64,000 bases of DNA from Flavobacterium panacagri (GCF_030378165.1 NZ_CP119766.1:1612001-1676000), one strand, 5' to 3'; shown: positions 37,360 through 46,341, counted from the stretch's first letter. The notes: generated by a model not told the origin, from the letters alone. Numbers and translations: made by a program.

Positions 37360-39393
37360 TTATAATTTATAATATCCCTTTTCTTGTATTGAATGAAAAG
37401 GGATATTTTTTTTAGTACAGCTTTTTTTCCAAGATTTTTGAATCGAATTAGAATTTGATCCATCAGCAATTATAATTTTTGGATGATTATTTTGTAATAA
37501 TCGATCTAAATTTATTTTTGGTGTTTGGGTTAGAATCAAAACATCTGGATTTATATTTGGCGGGCAAATCCCAGTACTGTCTATTATTAAAATCTTTGTT
37601 TTTTTGAAATAAAGGACGTTTTTAATTTCTTCAACTTTAGTAAGTGCAATTGAATTTCCTACGAGATAAGGATTTAGGTTTCTGTTTTTTGAGTTTTTTT
37701 CGAAAATAGTGTCCCTAGTGTACAATACGATTTTACTTCCTTCGCGATCAGAAATAAGCGTATTTCTCTTTTCGTTGTAAACAATTAATTCTTTTTCATT
37801 TTCTGTCCGGATTTTAGTTAAAATAAACGAAAGCTGTAGTAAAACTATCGAACTAAATACAAATAGAAGTTTGCTGTAATTTGGTTTTTTTAGACATACA
37901 ATTGAGGAAATTATAAAGAGATAAAAAGTAAATAGGTAATAAGAATTAAAACTAATATCCCGAATTACAAATGACTCAATTGAAGCAACAGCATGGATCA
38001 TGAGATTTAATAGGTAAATACTTTTTTCAAAAATTACTGTTATAAATAATGGTGGACTAGTGAAAACAGCTATAATCATTACAATAATTCCTGCAATCAT
38101 TATAAAAGACAAAACAGGTAGGATTATGATATTGGTAACAAAGAACAAACCTGGAAATTGATGAAAATAGTATAAACACAGCGGTAAAGTTCCTATCTGA
38201 GCGGCGAAAGAAACTGTTAAGGCTTCCCAGATATAAATCGTTAACTTGTTTTTTGGATTATAAATATTTTTAAGAATGGGCTGGAGCCACAAAATAAAAA
38301 ACAGCGCTAAATAACTTAATTGAAATCCAACATCAAATAAAAAATAAGGCTCAAAAAATAAGATCAGCAAAATTGAAACTAATAAGGTATGATAGATGTT
38401 TCCGTTTCTGCGTAAATGATTTCCAATTGCTAGAAAAGAAAACATAACGACTGATCTCAAAACCGATGGAGAAAGCCCTGAAATAATAGCGAATCCTGCT
38501 AAAGAAATAAGAATGGATGTAAGTTTAATAAAAGAGCCTCTCTTGGTATTTGGAATTGGTTTTAAAATAAAAGTAATAAACAGCATGATAAAGCCAACAT
38601 GCAAACCAGAAACAGATAAAATATGGGTAGCTCCAGAATATTGATAATCCTGAATAATATCTTGTGAAATTTCCTGCTGCTGACCCAAAATTAAAGCCAA
38701 TGCAACATTCATTTCTGATTTACTGAAATTCGATTTTTCGAGATTCGAAATTATTCTGGAATGTAACTTAGCACAATAATACCAAATGTCTTTTTGAATA
38801 ATTTGACTGACTAAAATATCCTTTTTCTGGCAATAGATTTGTGCATAAATTTGCTTGTTGGCCAAATAAGTGCTGTAATCAAATTGATTCGGATTTTTAC
38901 TTGATTTGTTGTGCTGTAGAGCAGTTTGAACTTTAATCGTATTTCCAATTATCAGATTGTTTTTGACGCTGTCTTTTTGAAGATTAATGATTATTTTTCC
39001 TTTGTATTTCTTGTTCGATATGCTTTTTATGTCAGCAATATAGCGGTCACTGTAATCGTTGCTTTTTAGTTTCTCTCTAAGAAGCAGGACTATGGATTGT
39101 GGTTTTTCAAATGCCGTTTTGCAATGAATATAATTATCTTTTTGTAGATTTTCGGTATGACTTAAAAGTGTAAATGCACCAAGAATAAAAGAGAACAAAT
39201 AAACAGAGAGTCCAAATAAAAGAGATTTTTTGGAGTTCTTTAAACTCAAGAAATAACTTAGGCAAAACAGAATAGAAAATGTATAGAAAGGATAAATTAC
39301 CAATGAAAGAGAGAAATGCAAATAATACGATGCAATAACTCCTAGTATAAAGGTAATCGTGATTTTAACTAAAGGGAAATCTAATACTTTCAT
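37360..39393 (-). CDS. comEC: ComEC/Rec2-family DNA-uptake channel protein
   Basis: 677 aa. About 11 membrane segments. A short N-terminal OB-like part follows two to three helices (YIADIKSISNKKYKGKIIINL). The competence core has ALILGQQQEISQDIIQDYQYSGATHILSVSGLHVG near 235-265 and SPSVLRSVVMF near 305. Family members carry single-stranded DNA across the inner membrane. The C-terminal metallo-beta-lactamase-like region (about 540-677) has no HxHxDH metal motif, only fold-like remnants (DVLILTQTPK, KIIIADGSNS). It is last in the surE-lpxB operon, 53 bases after the NlpC gene. Confidence 0.88.
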   Translation of the reverse strand: MKVLDFPLVKITITFILGVIASYYLHFSLSLVIYPFYTFSILFCLSYFLSLKNSKKSLLFGLSVYLFSFILGAFTLLSHTENLQKDNYIHCKTAFEKPQSIVLLLREKLKSNDYSDRYIADIKSISNKKYKGKIIINLQKDSVKNNLIIGNTIKVQTALQHNKSSKNPNQFDYSTYLANKQIYAQIYCQKKDILVSQIIQKDIWYYCAKLHSRIISNLEKSNFSKSEMNVALALILGQQQEISQDIIQDYQYSGATHILSVSGLHVGFIMLFITFILKPIPNTKRGSFIKLTSILISLAGFAIISGLSPSVLRSVVMFSFLAIGNHLRRNGNIYHTLLVSILLILFFEPYFLFDVGFQLSYLALFFILWLQPILKNIYNPKNKLTIYIWEALTVSFAAQIGTLPLCLYYFHQFPGLFFVTNIIILPVLSFIMIAGIIVMIIAVFTSPPLFITVIFEKSIYLLNLMIHAVASIESFVIRDISFNSYYLFTFYLFIISSIVCLKKPNYSKLLFVFSSIVLLQLSFILTKIRTENEKELIVYNEKRNTLISDREGSKIVLYTRDTIFEKNSKNRNLNPYLVGNSIALTKVEEIKNVLYFKKTKILIIDSTGICPPNINPDVLILTQTPKINLDRLLQNNHPKIIIADGSNSNSIQKSWKKSCTKKNIPFHSIQEKGYYKL
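37371..37413 (+). terminator. Terminator of the third thioredoxin-like gene, inside the comEC 3' end
   Basis: A 13-bp perfect stem (37371-37383 with 37395-37407) followed by eight T on the plus strand. It overlaps codons for the last residues of the opposing comEC gene. Confidence 0.75.
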
Positions 39394-39446
39394 GTGCTAA
39401 AAGTATTAAAAATTTGTAAGAAAAATAATGGTTTAGTTGAATTGTT

Positions 39447-39932
39447 TTAATTAAGGATTCTATTGACTTGCTCAAAAGAATTTTTGTAATAAGGTTCTTT
39501 GGTAGACGAAATAATTACACCTTTCGAAGTAGAAGAATGTACAAATTTCACTTCATCAGAATTGACTTCTGTGATTAATCCAACATGATTAATTTGCCTG
39601 CTTTTATTGGTTTTAAAGAAAATTAAATCGCCTTTTCTCGCATCATTTAACGGAATTACTTTTCCAATTTTTGCCTGTTCATAAGAAGCTCGTGGCAATG
39701 TTATATTTTCACTTTGGAAAGTGGTGTAAACTAACCCAGAACAATCATAACCACTTTTTGTAGTGCCGCCAGCTTTGTAGCGGACACCTATATTATCAGT
39801 TGCTTTTTCGATTAAATTATTGACCAGATTTCTATTTTCCTTTTTTGTTTCGGTTTTACTTACGGCATTTGAGGTTGATTTACAAGAGGTAAAAGCAACG
39901 ACTAAAAGCAGAAAAATAAGTACTCTTTTCAC
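39447..39932 (-). CDS. NlpC/P60 (C40) peptidoglycan endopeptidase lipoprotein
   Basis: 161 aa. The start is a GTG at 39932. A lipoprotein signal ends at Cys17 (AFTSC). The C40 triad is visible: Cys64 in GYDCSGLVY, His116 in INHVGLI, and a polar residue further on (FVHSST). It cuts within peptidoglycan stem peptides, attached to the envelope. It begins 10 bases after lpxB ends. Length is typical of a single-domain NlpC/P60 protein. Confidence 0.88.
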   Translation of the reverse strand: MKRVLIFLLLVVAFTSCKSTSNAVSKTETKKENRNLVNNLIEKATDNIGVRYKAGGTTKSGYDCSGLVYTTFQSENITLPRASYEQAKIGKVIPLNDARKGDLIFFKTNKSRQINHVGLITEVNSDEVKFVHSSTSKGVIISSTKEPYYKNSFEQVNRILN

Positions 39933-39942
39933 AATAAATTAA

Positions 39943-41061
39943 TTAAGCATTTTTTAAATCAGAAACTATAAGTTTTGCTGTGTTTATACTTGCGCCAACA
40001 CCGCCTAATTTTTGCTCTAAAATATCATAATTATGAAGCAGTTTTGTGCGATATTCAGGTTCTAACAGCTTTTGTAGTTCTTCTTTGATTCGTTTTTTAT
40101 TGCAGTCGGCCTGAATTAATTCGGTTACTACTTCCTGATCCATAATTAAGTTAACTAAAGAAATGTATTTTAAAGTAATAATACGCTTGGCAATTTGATA
40201 AGAAACTTCACTTCCTTTATAGCAAACTACTTCAGGTACTTTAAAAAGTGCTGTTTCGAGAGTAGCAGTTCCAGAAGTTACCAAAGCAGCAGTTGAAGAA
40301 CGCAATAAATCGTACGTCTTATTGGAAACAAATGCAATATTTTTATTTTTCAGGAATTGCTGATAGAATTCGTATTCCTGACTTGGTGCGCCTGCAATTA
40401 CAAATTCGTAATCCTGAAAATCATCAACAACACTTAGCATTACACTCAGCATTTTAGTGATTTCTTGTTTTCGGCTTCCTGGTAAAACGGCAATAATAGG
40501 TTTTTCGCCTAAATTATTTTCTTTTCTAAATAGGGCTTCATCAAACGCAGGCTGATTCTGAATAGCATCTATTAAAGGATGCCCGACAAAATCTACTGGA
40601 TAATGATGTTTGTCTTCGTAGAAACTTTTTTCAAAAGGAAGAATCACATACATTTTATCGACATCTTGTTTGATGGCTTTAATGCGATTTTCTTTCCAAG
40701 CCCAAATCTGCGGAGAAATATAATAATGCGTTTTATAGCCTAACTCTTTAGCCCATTTTGCAATTCGCATATTAAAACCAGGATAATCAATAAAGATAAT
40801 AACATCCGGTTTAAATTCCGAAATGTCTTTTTTACAGATTTTAATATTATTCAAAATAGTTTTCAAATTGAAAACAACTTCAATAAACCCCATAAACGCC
40901 AAATCACGGTAATGTTTTACAAGAGTGCCGCCGGCTTTCTGCATTAAGTCGCCTCCCCAAAATCGAATTTCTGCCTGAGGATCTTCAACATATAAAGCTT
41001 TCATTAAGTTAGAACCGTGTAAATCTCCAGAGGCTTCACCTGCAATTATGTAATATTTCAT
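39943..41061 (-). CDS. lpxB: Lipid-A-disaccharide synthase
   Basis: 372 aa. The ATG at 41061 is chosen because MKYYIIAGEASGDLHG is the usual LpxB start; an upstream ATG would add 12 unrelated residues. Further motifs: DVIIFIDYPGFNMRIA (about 90-105), SPQIWAWKENRIK, LPGSRKQEI (about 198) and TSGTATLETAL (about 270), all typical of this GT19 enzyme. It joins UDP-2,3-diacylglucosamine and lipid X to lipid A disaccharide at the inner membrane. It sits between a small membrane protein and the NlpC gene. Confidence 0.95.
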   Translation of the reverse strand: MKYYIIAGEASGDLHGSNLMKALYVEDPQAEIRFWGGDLMQKAGGTLVKHYRDLAFMGFIEVVFNLKTILNNIKICKKDISEFKPDVIIFIDYPGFNMRIAKWAKELGYKTHYYISPQIWAWKENRIKAIKQDVDKMYVILPFEKSFYEDKHHYPVDFVGHPLIDAIQNQPAFDEALFRKENNLGEKPIIAVLPGSRKQEITKMLSVMLSVVDDFQDYEFVIAGAPSQEYEFYQQFLKNKNIAFVSNKTYDLLRSSTAALVTSGTATLETALFKVPEVVCYKGSEVSYQIAKRIITLKYISLVNLIMDQEVVTELIQADCNKKRIKEELQKLLEPEYRTKLLHNYDILEQKLGGVGASINTAKLIVSDLKNA

Positions 41062-41113
41062 GTTGTTTTTTTTTGAAAATGGTGCTAAAGTTGTCACTCA
41101 GCAAAGATAAGAT

Positions 41114-41383
41114 TTATAAAACTAATGTAGAAATGGCCAGTACAATCACTGCTAAAATTACACCTCTAGCCATTATTTCTTTGTTTCTTTTTAAAAGAAT
41201 GCTAAAAACGGCCAAATCTAAGAGTGTTCCTAAAGTGATAATTTTTCCCATATATCCATTTTGTCTTATGATTGAAATTCCAGACGAAATGTCAAAAGTT
41301 GTAAAAAAAGTGATAAACAAATAACTGCCTAATAGAGCAGTAAAAATTCCAATTAAAAATCCAATAAGTATTTCTTTAGCCAT
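41114..41383 (-). CDS. Small membrane protein between surE and lpxB
   Basis: 89 aa with three hydrophobic segments (about 4-26, 47-62, 70-88) and a charged KRNKE loop. Its ATG overlaps the end of surE by 8 bases, which points to coupled translation. No family is recognised. Its place in a lipid A/envelope operon suggests, without proof, an envelope role. Confidence 0.75.
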   Translation of the reverse strand: MAKEILIGFLIGIFTALLGSYLFITFFTTFDISSGISIIRQNGYMGKIITLGTLLDLAVFSILLKRNKEIMARGVILAVIVLAISTLVL

Positions 41384-42155
41384 TTAATTTCCAAGTATTA
41401 AGTTGTTGAATTGTGTGGTGTGCCGTTAAATCAAATTGCACAGGAACTACTGAAATATAGCCATTTGCCAATGCCCATTCATCTGTATCTTCGCCTTGAT
41501 CTTCATTGACAAATTTTCCTGCCAGCCAGTAATAATCTTTTCCAAAAGGAGTTTGTCTCTTGTCAAATTTTTGTGCGTAATACGCTTTCGCTTGACGACA
41601 AACTTTAATGCCTTTTATTTCCGATTCTTTTAGTTTTGGAAAATTGACATTTAAAACGACTCCTGGAGGTAATTTATTTTCTAGGGTTTCCAAAGTTATT
41701 TTTTTAACGAAAGATTTTATAGGTTCAAAATCGGCATTCCAGTCAAAGTCTAAAAGCGAAAAACCAATAGCTTGAATACCTTCTATTCCAGCTTCAACAG
41801 CGGCACTCATGGTTCCGGAATAAATGACATTTATAGAAGAATTTGATCCGTGGTTAATGCCCGAGACACATAAATCTGGTTTGCGTTTCAGGATTTCGTT
41901 TACTGCCAGTTTTACACAGTCAACAGGAGTTCCAGAACAGCTGTATTCTGCAATTGTGTCATCATCTTTAGAAATTTTATCTAGAAATAAAGTGTTATTG
42001 ATGGTTATGGCATGTCCCATTGCGCTTTGTGGTTTGTCTGGAGCAACAACGATTACATCGCCAATGGTTTCCATAACGCTGATAAGGGCTCTTATTCCTG
42101 GGGCTAAAATACCATCGTCGTTTGTTACCAATATTAATGGTTTTTGGATTTTCAT
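41376..42155 (-). CDS. surE: 5'/3'-nucleotidase SurE
   Basis: 259 aa. The metal-binding motif VTNDDGILAPG (Asp13, Asp14) at the start, Ser/Asn in QSAMGHAITIN and SGINHGSNSSINVIYSGTMSA near 100-120 are the SurE signatures. It is a divalent-metal phosphatase acting on nucleoside monophosphates, linked to stationary-phase survival. It is first in the leftward surE-small protein-lpxB-nlpC-comEC operon. Confidence 0.95.
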   Translation of the reverse strand: MKIQKPLILVTNDDGILAPGIRALISVMETIGDVIVVAPDKPQSAMGHAITINNTLFLDKISKDDDTIAEYSCSGTPVDCVKLAVNEILKRKPDLCVSGINHGSNSSINVIYSGTMSAAVEAGIEGIQAIGFSLLDFDWNADFEPIKSFVKKITLETLENKLPPGVVLNVNFPKLKESEIKGIKVCRQAKAYYAQKFDKRQTPFGKDYYWLAGKFVNEDQGEDTDEWALANGYISVVPVQFDLTAHHTIQQLNTWKLNG

Positions 42156-42201
42156 TTTGTGGATTTTATGTGTAATTTTAACAATTGTAAGATTTTAAAA
42201 A

Positions 42202-42209
42202 CAAATTTA
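42202..42209 (-). promoter_or_regulatory. Predicted -7 element for the surE operon
   Basis: TAAATTTG on the minus strand matches TAnnTTTG exactly, 47 bases before the surE ATG. The nearest TTTG is 24 bases further upstream, somewhat far. Confidence 0.45.
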
Positions 42210-42274
42210 GTGGCGTATTTGCTCAGATAAGTCACAAATATTACAAAATTTGTCAACTAAGGTAAAGAACTTTT

Positions 42275-42302
42275 TTGCGAATTAAACATTTTTATATCTT
42301 TA
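42275..42302 (+). promoter_or_regulatory. Predicted promoter of the prc-like gene
   Basis: TTG (42275-42277), a 17-base spacer and TATCTTTA (42295-42302), one base off consensus. Confidence 0.5.
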
Positions 42303-42368
42303 ACAAAAAATTATCGTGACGTTAGCTCTCGTGGCATAGTTTTTAACGTAACTTAGATAAAAAAATTG

Positions 42369-44555
42369 ATGAATGCTATTATAAAGTTTATGAAAAGAAA
42401 TTATAAGATACTCATAGCCGTATTGTGCTTATCGCTTACATTATTTGCATTTAAGATGAATGCCGATAGGACAATCGACCCAGATCCGAACAGAGATAAG
42501 ACACTTTTAGAATTATTAGCATTTGTTATTGAAAAAGGACATTACAGCCCAGCCGAAATAAATGATGAATTCTCAAAAGGTATTTTTAAAGATTATATTG
42601 ATGCATTAGATCCTTCTAAAAGATTCTTTATGCAGTCTGATATTGATGAGTTTAAGCAGTATGAATTAATGCTTGATGATCAGTTTTTGAATAAGGATAT
42701 TACTTTTTTCAACCTAACTTATACAAGGTTGATGAAACGTATGGAAGAAAGTAAAAAACGTTATAAAACAATTTTGGCACAGCCTTTTAATTATAATGTT
42801 GATGAAACTTTTAATGCAGATTATGAGACTCTTCCTTATGCAAAAAATCTAACAGAGCTTAACGAAAGATGGAGAAAACAAATCAAATTATCTACACTTT
42901 CTTCATTGGTTACAAAGCAAAAAATTGAAGAAGAAAAGAAGAAAAAAGACGCGGCTTACAAAGAAAAATCTTTTGAAACTTTAGAAAAAGAAACACGTGA
43001 AAGTTCATTGAAATCTTTAGATGATAATTTCAGTGTGATTAAAGATTTGAATAGAGAGTATTGGTTCTCAGTTTACTTGAATTCTATCATGGCACGTTTT
43101 GATCCGCATACAAGCTATTTTGCACCTGAAGAAAAAGATCGTTTTGATGTAAATATCAGTGGTAAATTGGAAGGAATTGGAGCTCGTCTGACTAAGAAAA
43201 ATGATTTCACTCAAATTGACGAATTGATTTCTGGCGGACCTGCTTGGAAAGGAAAACAACTAGAAGCTGGAGATTTAATCTTGAAAGTTGCGCAAGGAAA
43301 TGAAGAGCCTGTAGATGTTGTTGGAATGCGTCTAGACGATGTTGTTAAGAAAATCAAAGGTCATAAAGGAACTGAAGTTAAACTTACAATTAAAAAAGTT
43401 GACGGAAGTATCAAAGTAATTTCGATCATCAGAGATGTTGTTGAAATTGAAGAAACGTATGCTAAATCTAGTATTGTTGAGAAAAATGGTTTAAAATATG
43501 GAGTAATTTATCTTCCTAAATTTTACATCGATTTTGAAAATAAAGACGGACGTGATGCTGGAAAAGATATCGCTCTTGAAGTAGAAAGATTGAAAAAAGA
43601 AAACATCAACGGAATTGTTTTAGACGTTCGTGATGATGGTGGAGGATCTCTTTCGACAGTAGTTGATATTGCAGGCTTATTTATTGAAGAAGGACCAATT
43701 GTTCAGGTTAAATCGGCAGGTAAAAAGAAAGAAGTTTTATACGATAAAGATAAAAAAATCGAATGGGATGGTCCATTAGTAATCATGGTAAACAGTTTTT
43801 CTGCTTCGGCATCTGAGATTTTAGCAGCTGCAATTCAGGATTACAAACGTGGTGTAATTATCGGAAGTAAACAAACTTATGGTAAAGGAACTGTTCAGAA
43901 CGTGTTAGATTTAAATCAGTTTGTTCGTAATGCAAACTATGGAGATCTTGGAGCTTTGAAAATTACAGGACAAAAATTCTATAGAATCAACGGTGGTTCT
44001 ACTCAATTGGAAGGTGTTCATAGTGATGTTGTGATGCCAGATCGTTACGCTTACTTGAAGATGGGTGAAAGAGATATTGACAACGCAATGCCTTGGGATA
44101 AAATTGATCCAGCTGATTACAGTACTTGGACTTCTAATGAGAATTTTGCCAGAGCAATTAATAATAGTAAAAACAGAATTGCTCAAAATGCTCAATTCAA
44201 ATTGATTGATGACAATGCAAAATGGATTGATGTTAAGAATAAAGAGAATACCTATAGCTTAAATATTCAGAGTTTTAAAGCGACTCAGGAGCAGGTTGAG
44301 AGTGAAGGTAAGAAATACAAACCAATCTTAGATTACAAAAATGATTTGGTTTTCAAATCACTTCCTTATGAAGAGATTGAAACAAAAGCGGATGCTTCAT
44401 TAAAAGAAAAAAGAGATGCATGGCACCAAGCTTTGTCTAAAGATGTTTATGTAGAAGAAGCTTTAAATGTTTTAGATGATTTGCAGCCAAAAGGTCTGGT
44501 TAAAAATAACAACGTTTCTCCTAAAATGAAAAAGGATAAACTAGTGAAGTCTTAA
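42369..44555 (+). CDS. prc: Carboxy-terminal processing protease (Prc/Tsp-type, S41)
   Basis: 728 aa from the ATG at 42369; an in-frame ATG at 42390 (MKRNYKI) is an equally good start. One N-terminal membrane or signal segment is followed by a Tsp N-terminal helical domain (to about 235). The PDZ domain starts near GKLEGIGARL (about 270). The S41 core has VLDVRDDGGGSL (about 418), the catalytic Ser in VNSFSASASE (about 478) and Lys in KQTYGKGTVQ (about 504), and a C-terminal domain follows. It degrades or trims periplasmic proteins from their C-termini and often controls peptidoglycan hydrolases. A terminator follows. Confidence 0.92.
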   Translation: MNAIIKFMKRNYKILIAVLCLSLTLFAFKMNADRTIDPDPNRDKTLLELLAFVIEKGHYSPAEINDEFSKGIFKDYIDALDPSKRFFMQSDIDEFKQYELMLDDQFLNKDITFFNLTYTRLMKRMEESKKRYKTILAQPFNYNVDETFNADYETLPYAKNLTELNERWRKQIKLSTLSSLVTKQKIEEEKKKKDAAYKEKSFETLEKETRESSLKSLDDNFSVIKDLNREYWFSVYLNSIMARFDPHTSYFAPEEKDRFDVNISGKLEGIGARLTKKNDFTQIDELISGGPAWKGKQLEAGDLILKVAQGNEEPVDVVGMRLDDVVKKIKGHKGTEVKLTIKKVDGSIKVISIIRDVVEIEETYAKSSIVEKNGLKYGVIYLPKFYIDFENKDGRDAGKDIALEVERLKKENINGIVLDVRDDGGGSLSTVVDIAGLFIEEGPIVQVKSAGKKKEVLYDKDKKIEWDGPLVIMVNSFSASASEILAAAIQDYKRGVIIGSKQTYGKGTVQNVLDLNQFVRNANYGDLGALKITGQKFYRINGGSTQLEGVHSDVVMPDRYAYLKMGERDIDNAMPWDKIDPADYSTWTSNENFARAINNSKNRIAQNAQFKLIDDNAKWIDVKNKENTYSLNIQSFKATQEQVESEGKKYKPILDYKNDLVFKSLPYEEIETKADASLKEKRDAWHQALSKDVYVEEALNVLDDLQPKGLVKNNNVSPKMKKDKLVKS

Positions 44556-44579
44556 GTTCTAAAAGAATTTAATTTGTTA

Positions 44580-44619
44580 AAAACGCTCTATAAATTTTGA
44601 ATTTATGGAGCGTTTTTTT
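44580..44619 (+). terminator. Terminator after the prc-like gene
   Basis: AAAACGCTC with ATAAATT pairs with AATTTAT and GAGCGTTTT, then a T-run. It overlaps a possible early start of the next gene, which supports the later start at 44647. Confidence 0.85.
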
Positions 44620-44646
44620 GTAAGTTTAACTTCTAAAAATATTTTT

Positions 44647-45429
44647 ATGAAAGCCTTTTCGAGTTTATTTTTTTTGAGTCTTATATTGTTGTCTTGTAAA
44701 AAAGAAGTTGTAGAAAAAGAGAATATAAGTAATTCTGAAGTGGTTTCTTTTAAAGGAAATTCAACTTCTACAGATTCATTGTATACTGTGGTCTATCTTC
44801 CGACTTCGACAACAAAACAGATTGTGAAACATCAATATTACACACTTTCTTATAACGAAAAATTTGAGCAGGCAGAGTGGGTGGCTTATGAATTGAAGGC
44901 AGCATATTTGAAAAACAACGATTTTAAAAGACCTTATTTCATAGAAGATCCAAAAGTAACAACGGGTTCTGCTGATTGGAGAAATTACAAAAATTCTGGT
45001 TATGATAAAGGACATCTTTGTCCAGCTGGAGATATGGAATTCAATAAGAATGCTTATAATGATACTTTTTATACTTCTAATATTTCTCCGCAGAAAAAGG
45101 AATTTAATTCAGGAATTTGGAATAGACTAGAGCAGAAGACTCGTTATTGGGCTGAAAAATACAATGATATTTATGTTGTTACTGGCGGAATTCCAAAAGA
45201 TTCAGACAAAAAAATAGGAACAGAAAAAGTGGCTGTTCCTAAATATTTTTACAAAATTATTTTAGCTAAATCTGGAAATGAACACAAAGTCATTGCTTTT
45301 TTAGTTCCAAACGAAAAAAGCGACAAATCTATTTATGATTTTGTAGTTCCAATTGAAACGTTAGAGAAAATGACCGGAATTGATTTCTTTCCTAATTTGA
45401 AAAATCTAAAAAGTAGTAAGGCTTTTTAA
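44647..45429 (+). CDS. DNA/RNA non-specific endonuclease, lipoprotein
   Basis: 260 aa. The ATG at 44647 gives a clean lipoprotein signal (LILLSC, Cys17 or nearby); an upstream ATG lies in the terminator. The nuclease motif reads DKGHLCPAGDM near 119-129 with the catalytic His122; the family usually has DRGH, so Lys replaces Arg here. TSNISPQKKEFNSGIWNRLE near 142-161 carries the metal-binding Asn. It would degrade extracellular or periplasmic DNA and RNA, anchored to a membrane. Its 3' end overlaps the opposing rpe gene by 24 bases. Confidence 0.87.
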   Translation: MKAFSSLFFLSLILLSCKKEVVEKENISNSEVVSFKGNSTSTDSLYTVVYLPTSTTKQIVKHQYYTLSYNEKFEQAEWVAYELKAAYLKNNDFKRPYFIEDPKVTTGSADWRNYKNSGYDKGHLCPAGDMEFNKNAYNDTFYTSNISPQKKEFNSGIWNRLEQKTRYWAEKYNDIYVVTGGIPKDSDKKIGTEKVAVPKYFYKIILAKSGNEHKVIAFLVPNEKSDKSIYDFVVPIETLEKMTGIDFFPNLKNLKSSKAF

Positions 45430-46068
45430 TTCCGCAATCGTTTCAATTTGATTTTCGGCTTTAAAAACAAAACTTCCTGCAACTAATACATCTGCGCCAG
45501 CTTCTGCCAGTTGTTTGGCATTTTTGCTGGTTACACCACCGTCAATTTCGATTAGTGTTGAAGCATTTTTACGAGTAATTAGTGCCTTTAGTTTTTTTAC
45601 TTTGTCGTAGGTATTCTCGATAAAAGATTGTCCACCAAAACCAGGATTCACACTCATGATGCAAACAACATCAATATCGTTTATAATGTCTTCTAATAGA
45701 TCAACATTGGTGTGAGGGTTCATTGCTACTCCAGCTTTCATTCCTTCTGCTTTTATGGCCTGTAGTGTTCTATGTAAATGTGTGCAAGCTTCGTAGTGAA
45801 CCGTTAATCCGTTTGCTCCTAAATCAGCAAAAGTTTTGATGTAGCGATCAGGATCGATAATCATTAAATGAACATCGATATATTTCTTTGCATGTTTTGA
45901 AATCGCTTCTAAGACCGGCATTCCAAAAGAGATATTAGGAACAAAAACTCCATCCATAATATCGATATGAAACCAATCAGCTTGACTGCTGTTAATCATT
46001 TCAATATCACGCTGTAAATTAGCAAAATCGGCTGCAAGAACTGAAGGAGCAATAAATGTGTTTTTCAT
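45406..46068 (-). CDS. rpe: Ribulose-phosphate 3-epimerase
   Basis: 220 aa from the ATG at 46068, chosen because MKNTFIAPSVLAADFANL is the standard Rpe start. Metal and catalytic residues are in place: FHIDIMDGVFVPN (His, Asp near 35), VHLMI, MSVNPGFGGQSFI (about 143) and EIDGGV (about 178). It interconverts ribulose 5-phosphate and xylulose 5-phosphate in the pentose phosphate pathway. Its 3' end overlaps the nuclease gene on the other strand. Confidence 0.94.
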   Translation of the reverse strand: MKNTFIAPSVLAADFANLQRDIEMINSSQADWFHIDIMDGVFVPNISFGMPVLEAISKHAKKYIDVHLMIIDPDRYIKTFADLGANGLTVHYEACTHLHRTLQAIKAEGMKAGVAMNPHTNVDLLEDIINDIDVVCIMSVNPGFGGQSFIENTYDKVKKLKALITRKNASTLIEIDGGVTSKNAKQLAEAGADVLVAGSFVFKAENQIETIAELKSLTTF

Positions 46069-46094
46069 TTTGTTGTAGTGTGTTGTTTTTATTG

Positions 46095-46102
46095 CAAAGA
46101 TA
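46095..46102 (-). promoter_or_regulatory. Predicted -7 element of rpe, abutting a repeat region
   Basis: TATCTTTG on the minus strand matches TAnnTTTG, 27 bases before the rpe ATG. The GCAAAG repeats start immediately upstream; no clear TTG box is seen at normal spacing. Confidence 0.5.
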
Positions 46103-46110
46103 AAGTTTAA

Positions 46111-46324
46111 CCGCAAAGTTCGCTAAGATTTGCGCAAAGTTCACAAGTTTTTTGTTTAATAAATAACGCAAAGTGCGCAAAGTTTTTTCGCAAAGTTCAC
46201 GAAGTATGTGTTACTAAGTAACCAAAAGTTCACAAAGCTTTGAGATCTTCAAATGCTTCTATGAAAAGTTTCATGTTGCTTTTCTTTGCAAACTTTGCGA
46301 AAAAACTTTGTGCACTTTGCGTTA
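46111..46324. repeat. GCAAAGT-rich repeat region with a 34-bp inverted repeat
   Basis: The 371-base gap between rpe and rpoD holds no gene. It contains many copies of GCAAAGTTC/GCAAAGTGC units on both strands. Arms at 46164-46197 and 46291-46324 are inverted copies of 34 bases with one mismatch, enclosing about 93 bases that hold more AAAGTTCACAAAG units. This resembles the GCAAAG intergenic repeats seen in many Flavobacterium genomes. It could fold into a long hairpin if transcribed. Confidence 0.8.
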
Positions 46325-46341
46325 AAAAGATAAAAAATAAA

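Noticed and set aside
41062..41097. Extra N-terminal extension of LpxB
   Set aside because: Twelve residues with no similarity to the family; the conserved start follows the ATG at 41061.
46111..46324. Possible CRISPR array in the GCAAAG repeats
   Set aside because: Units are short, irregular and on both strands, with no constant-length spacers and no cas genes.
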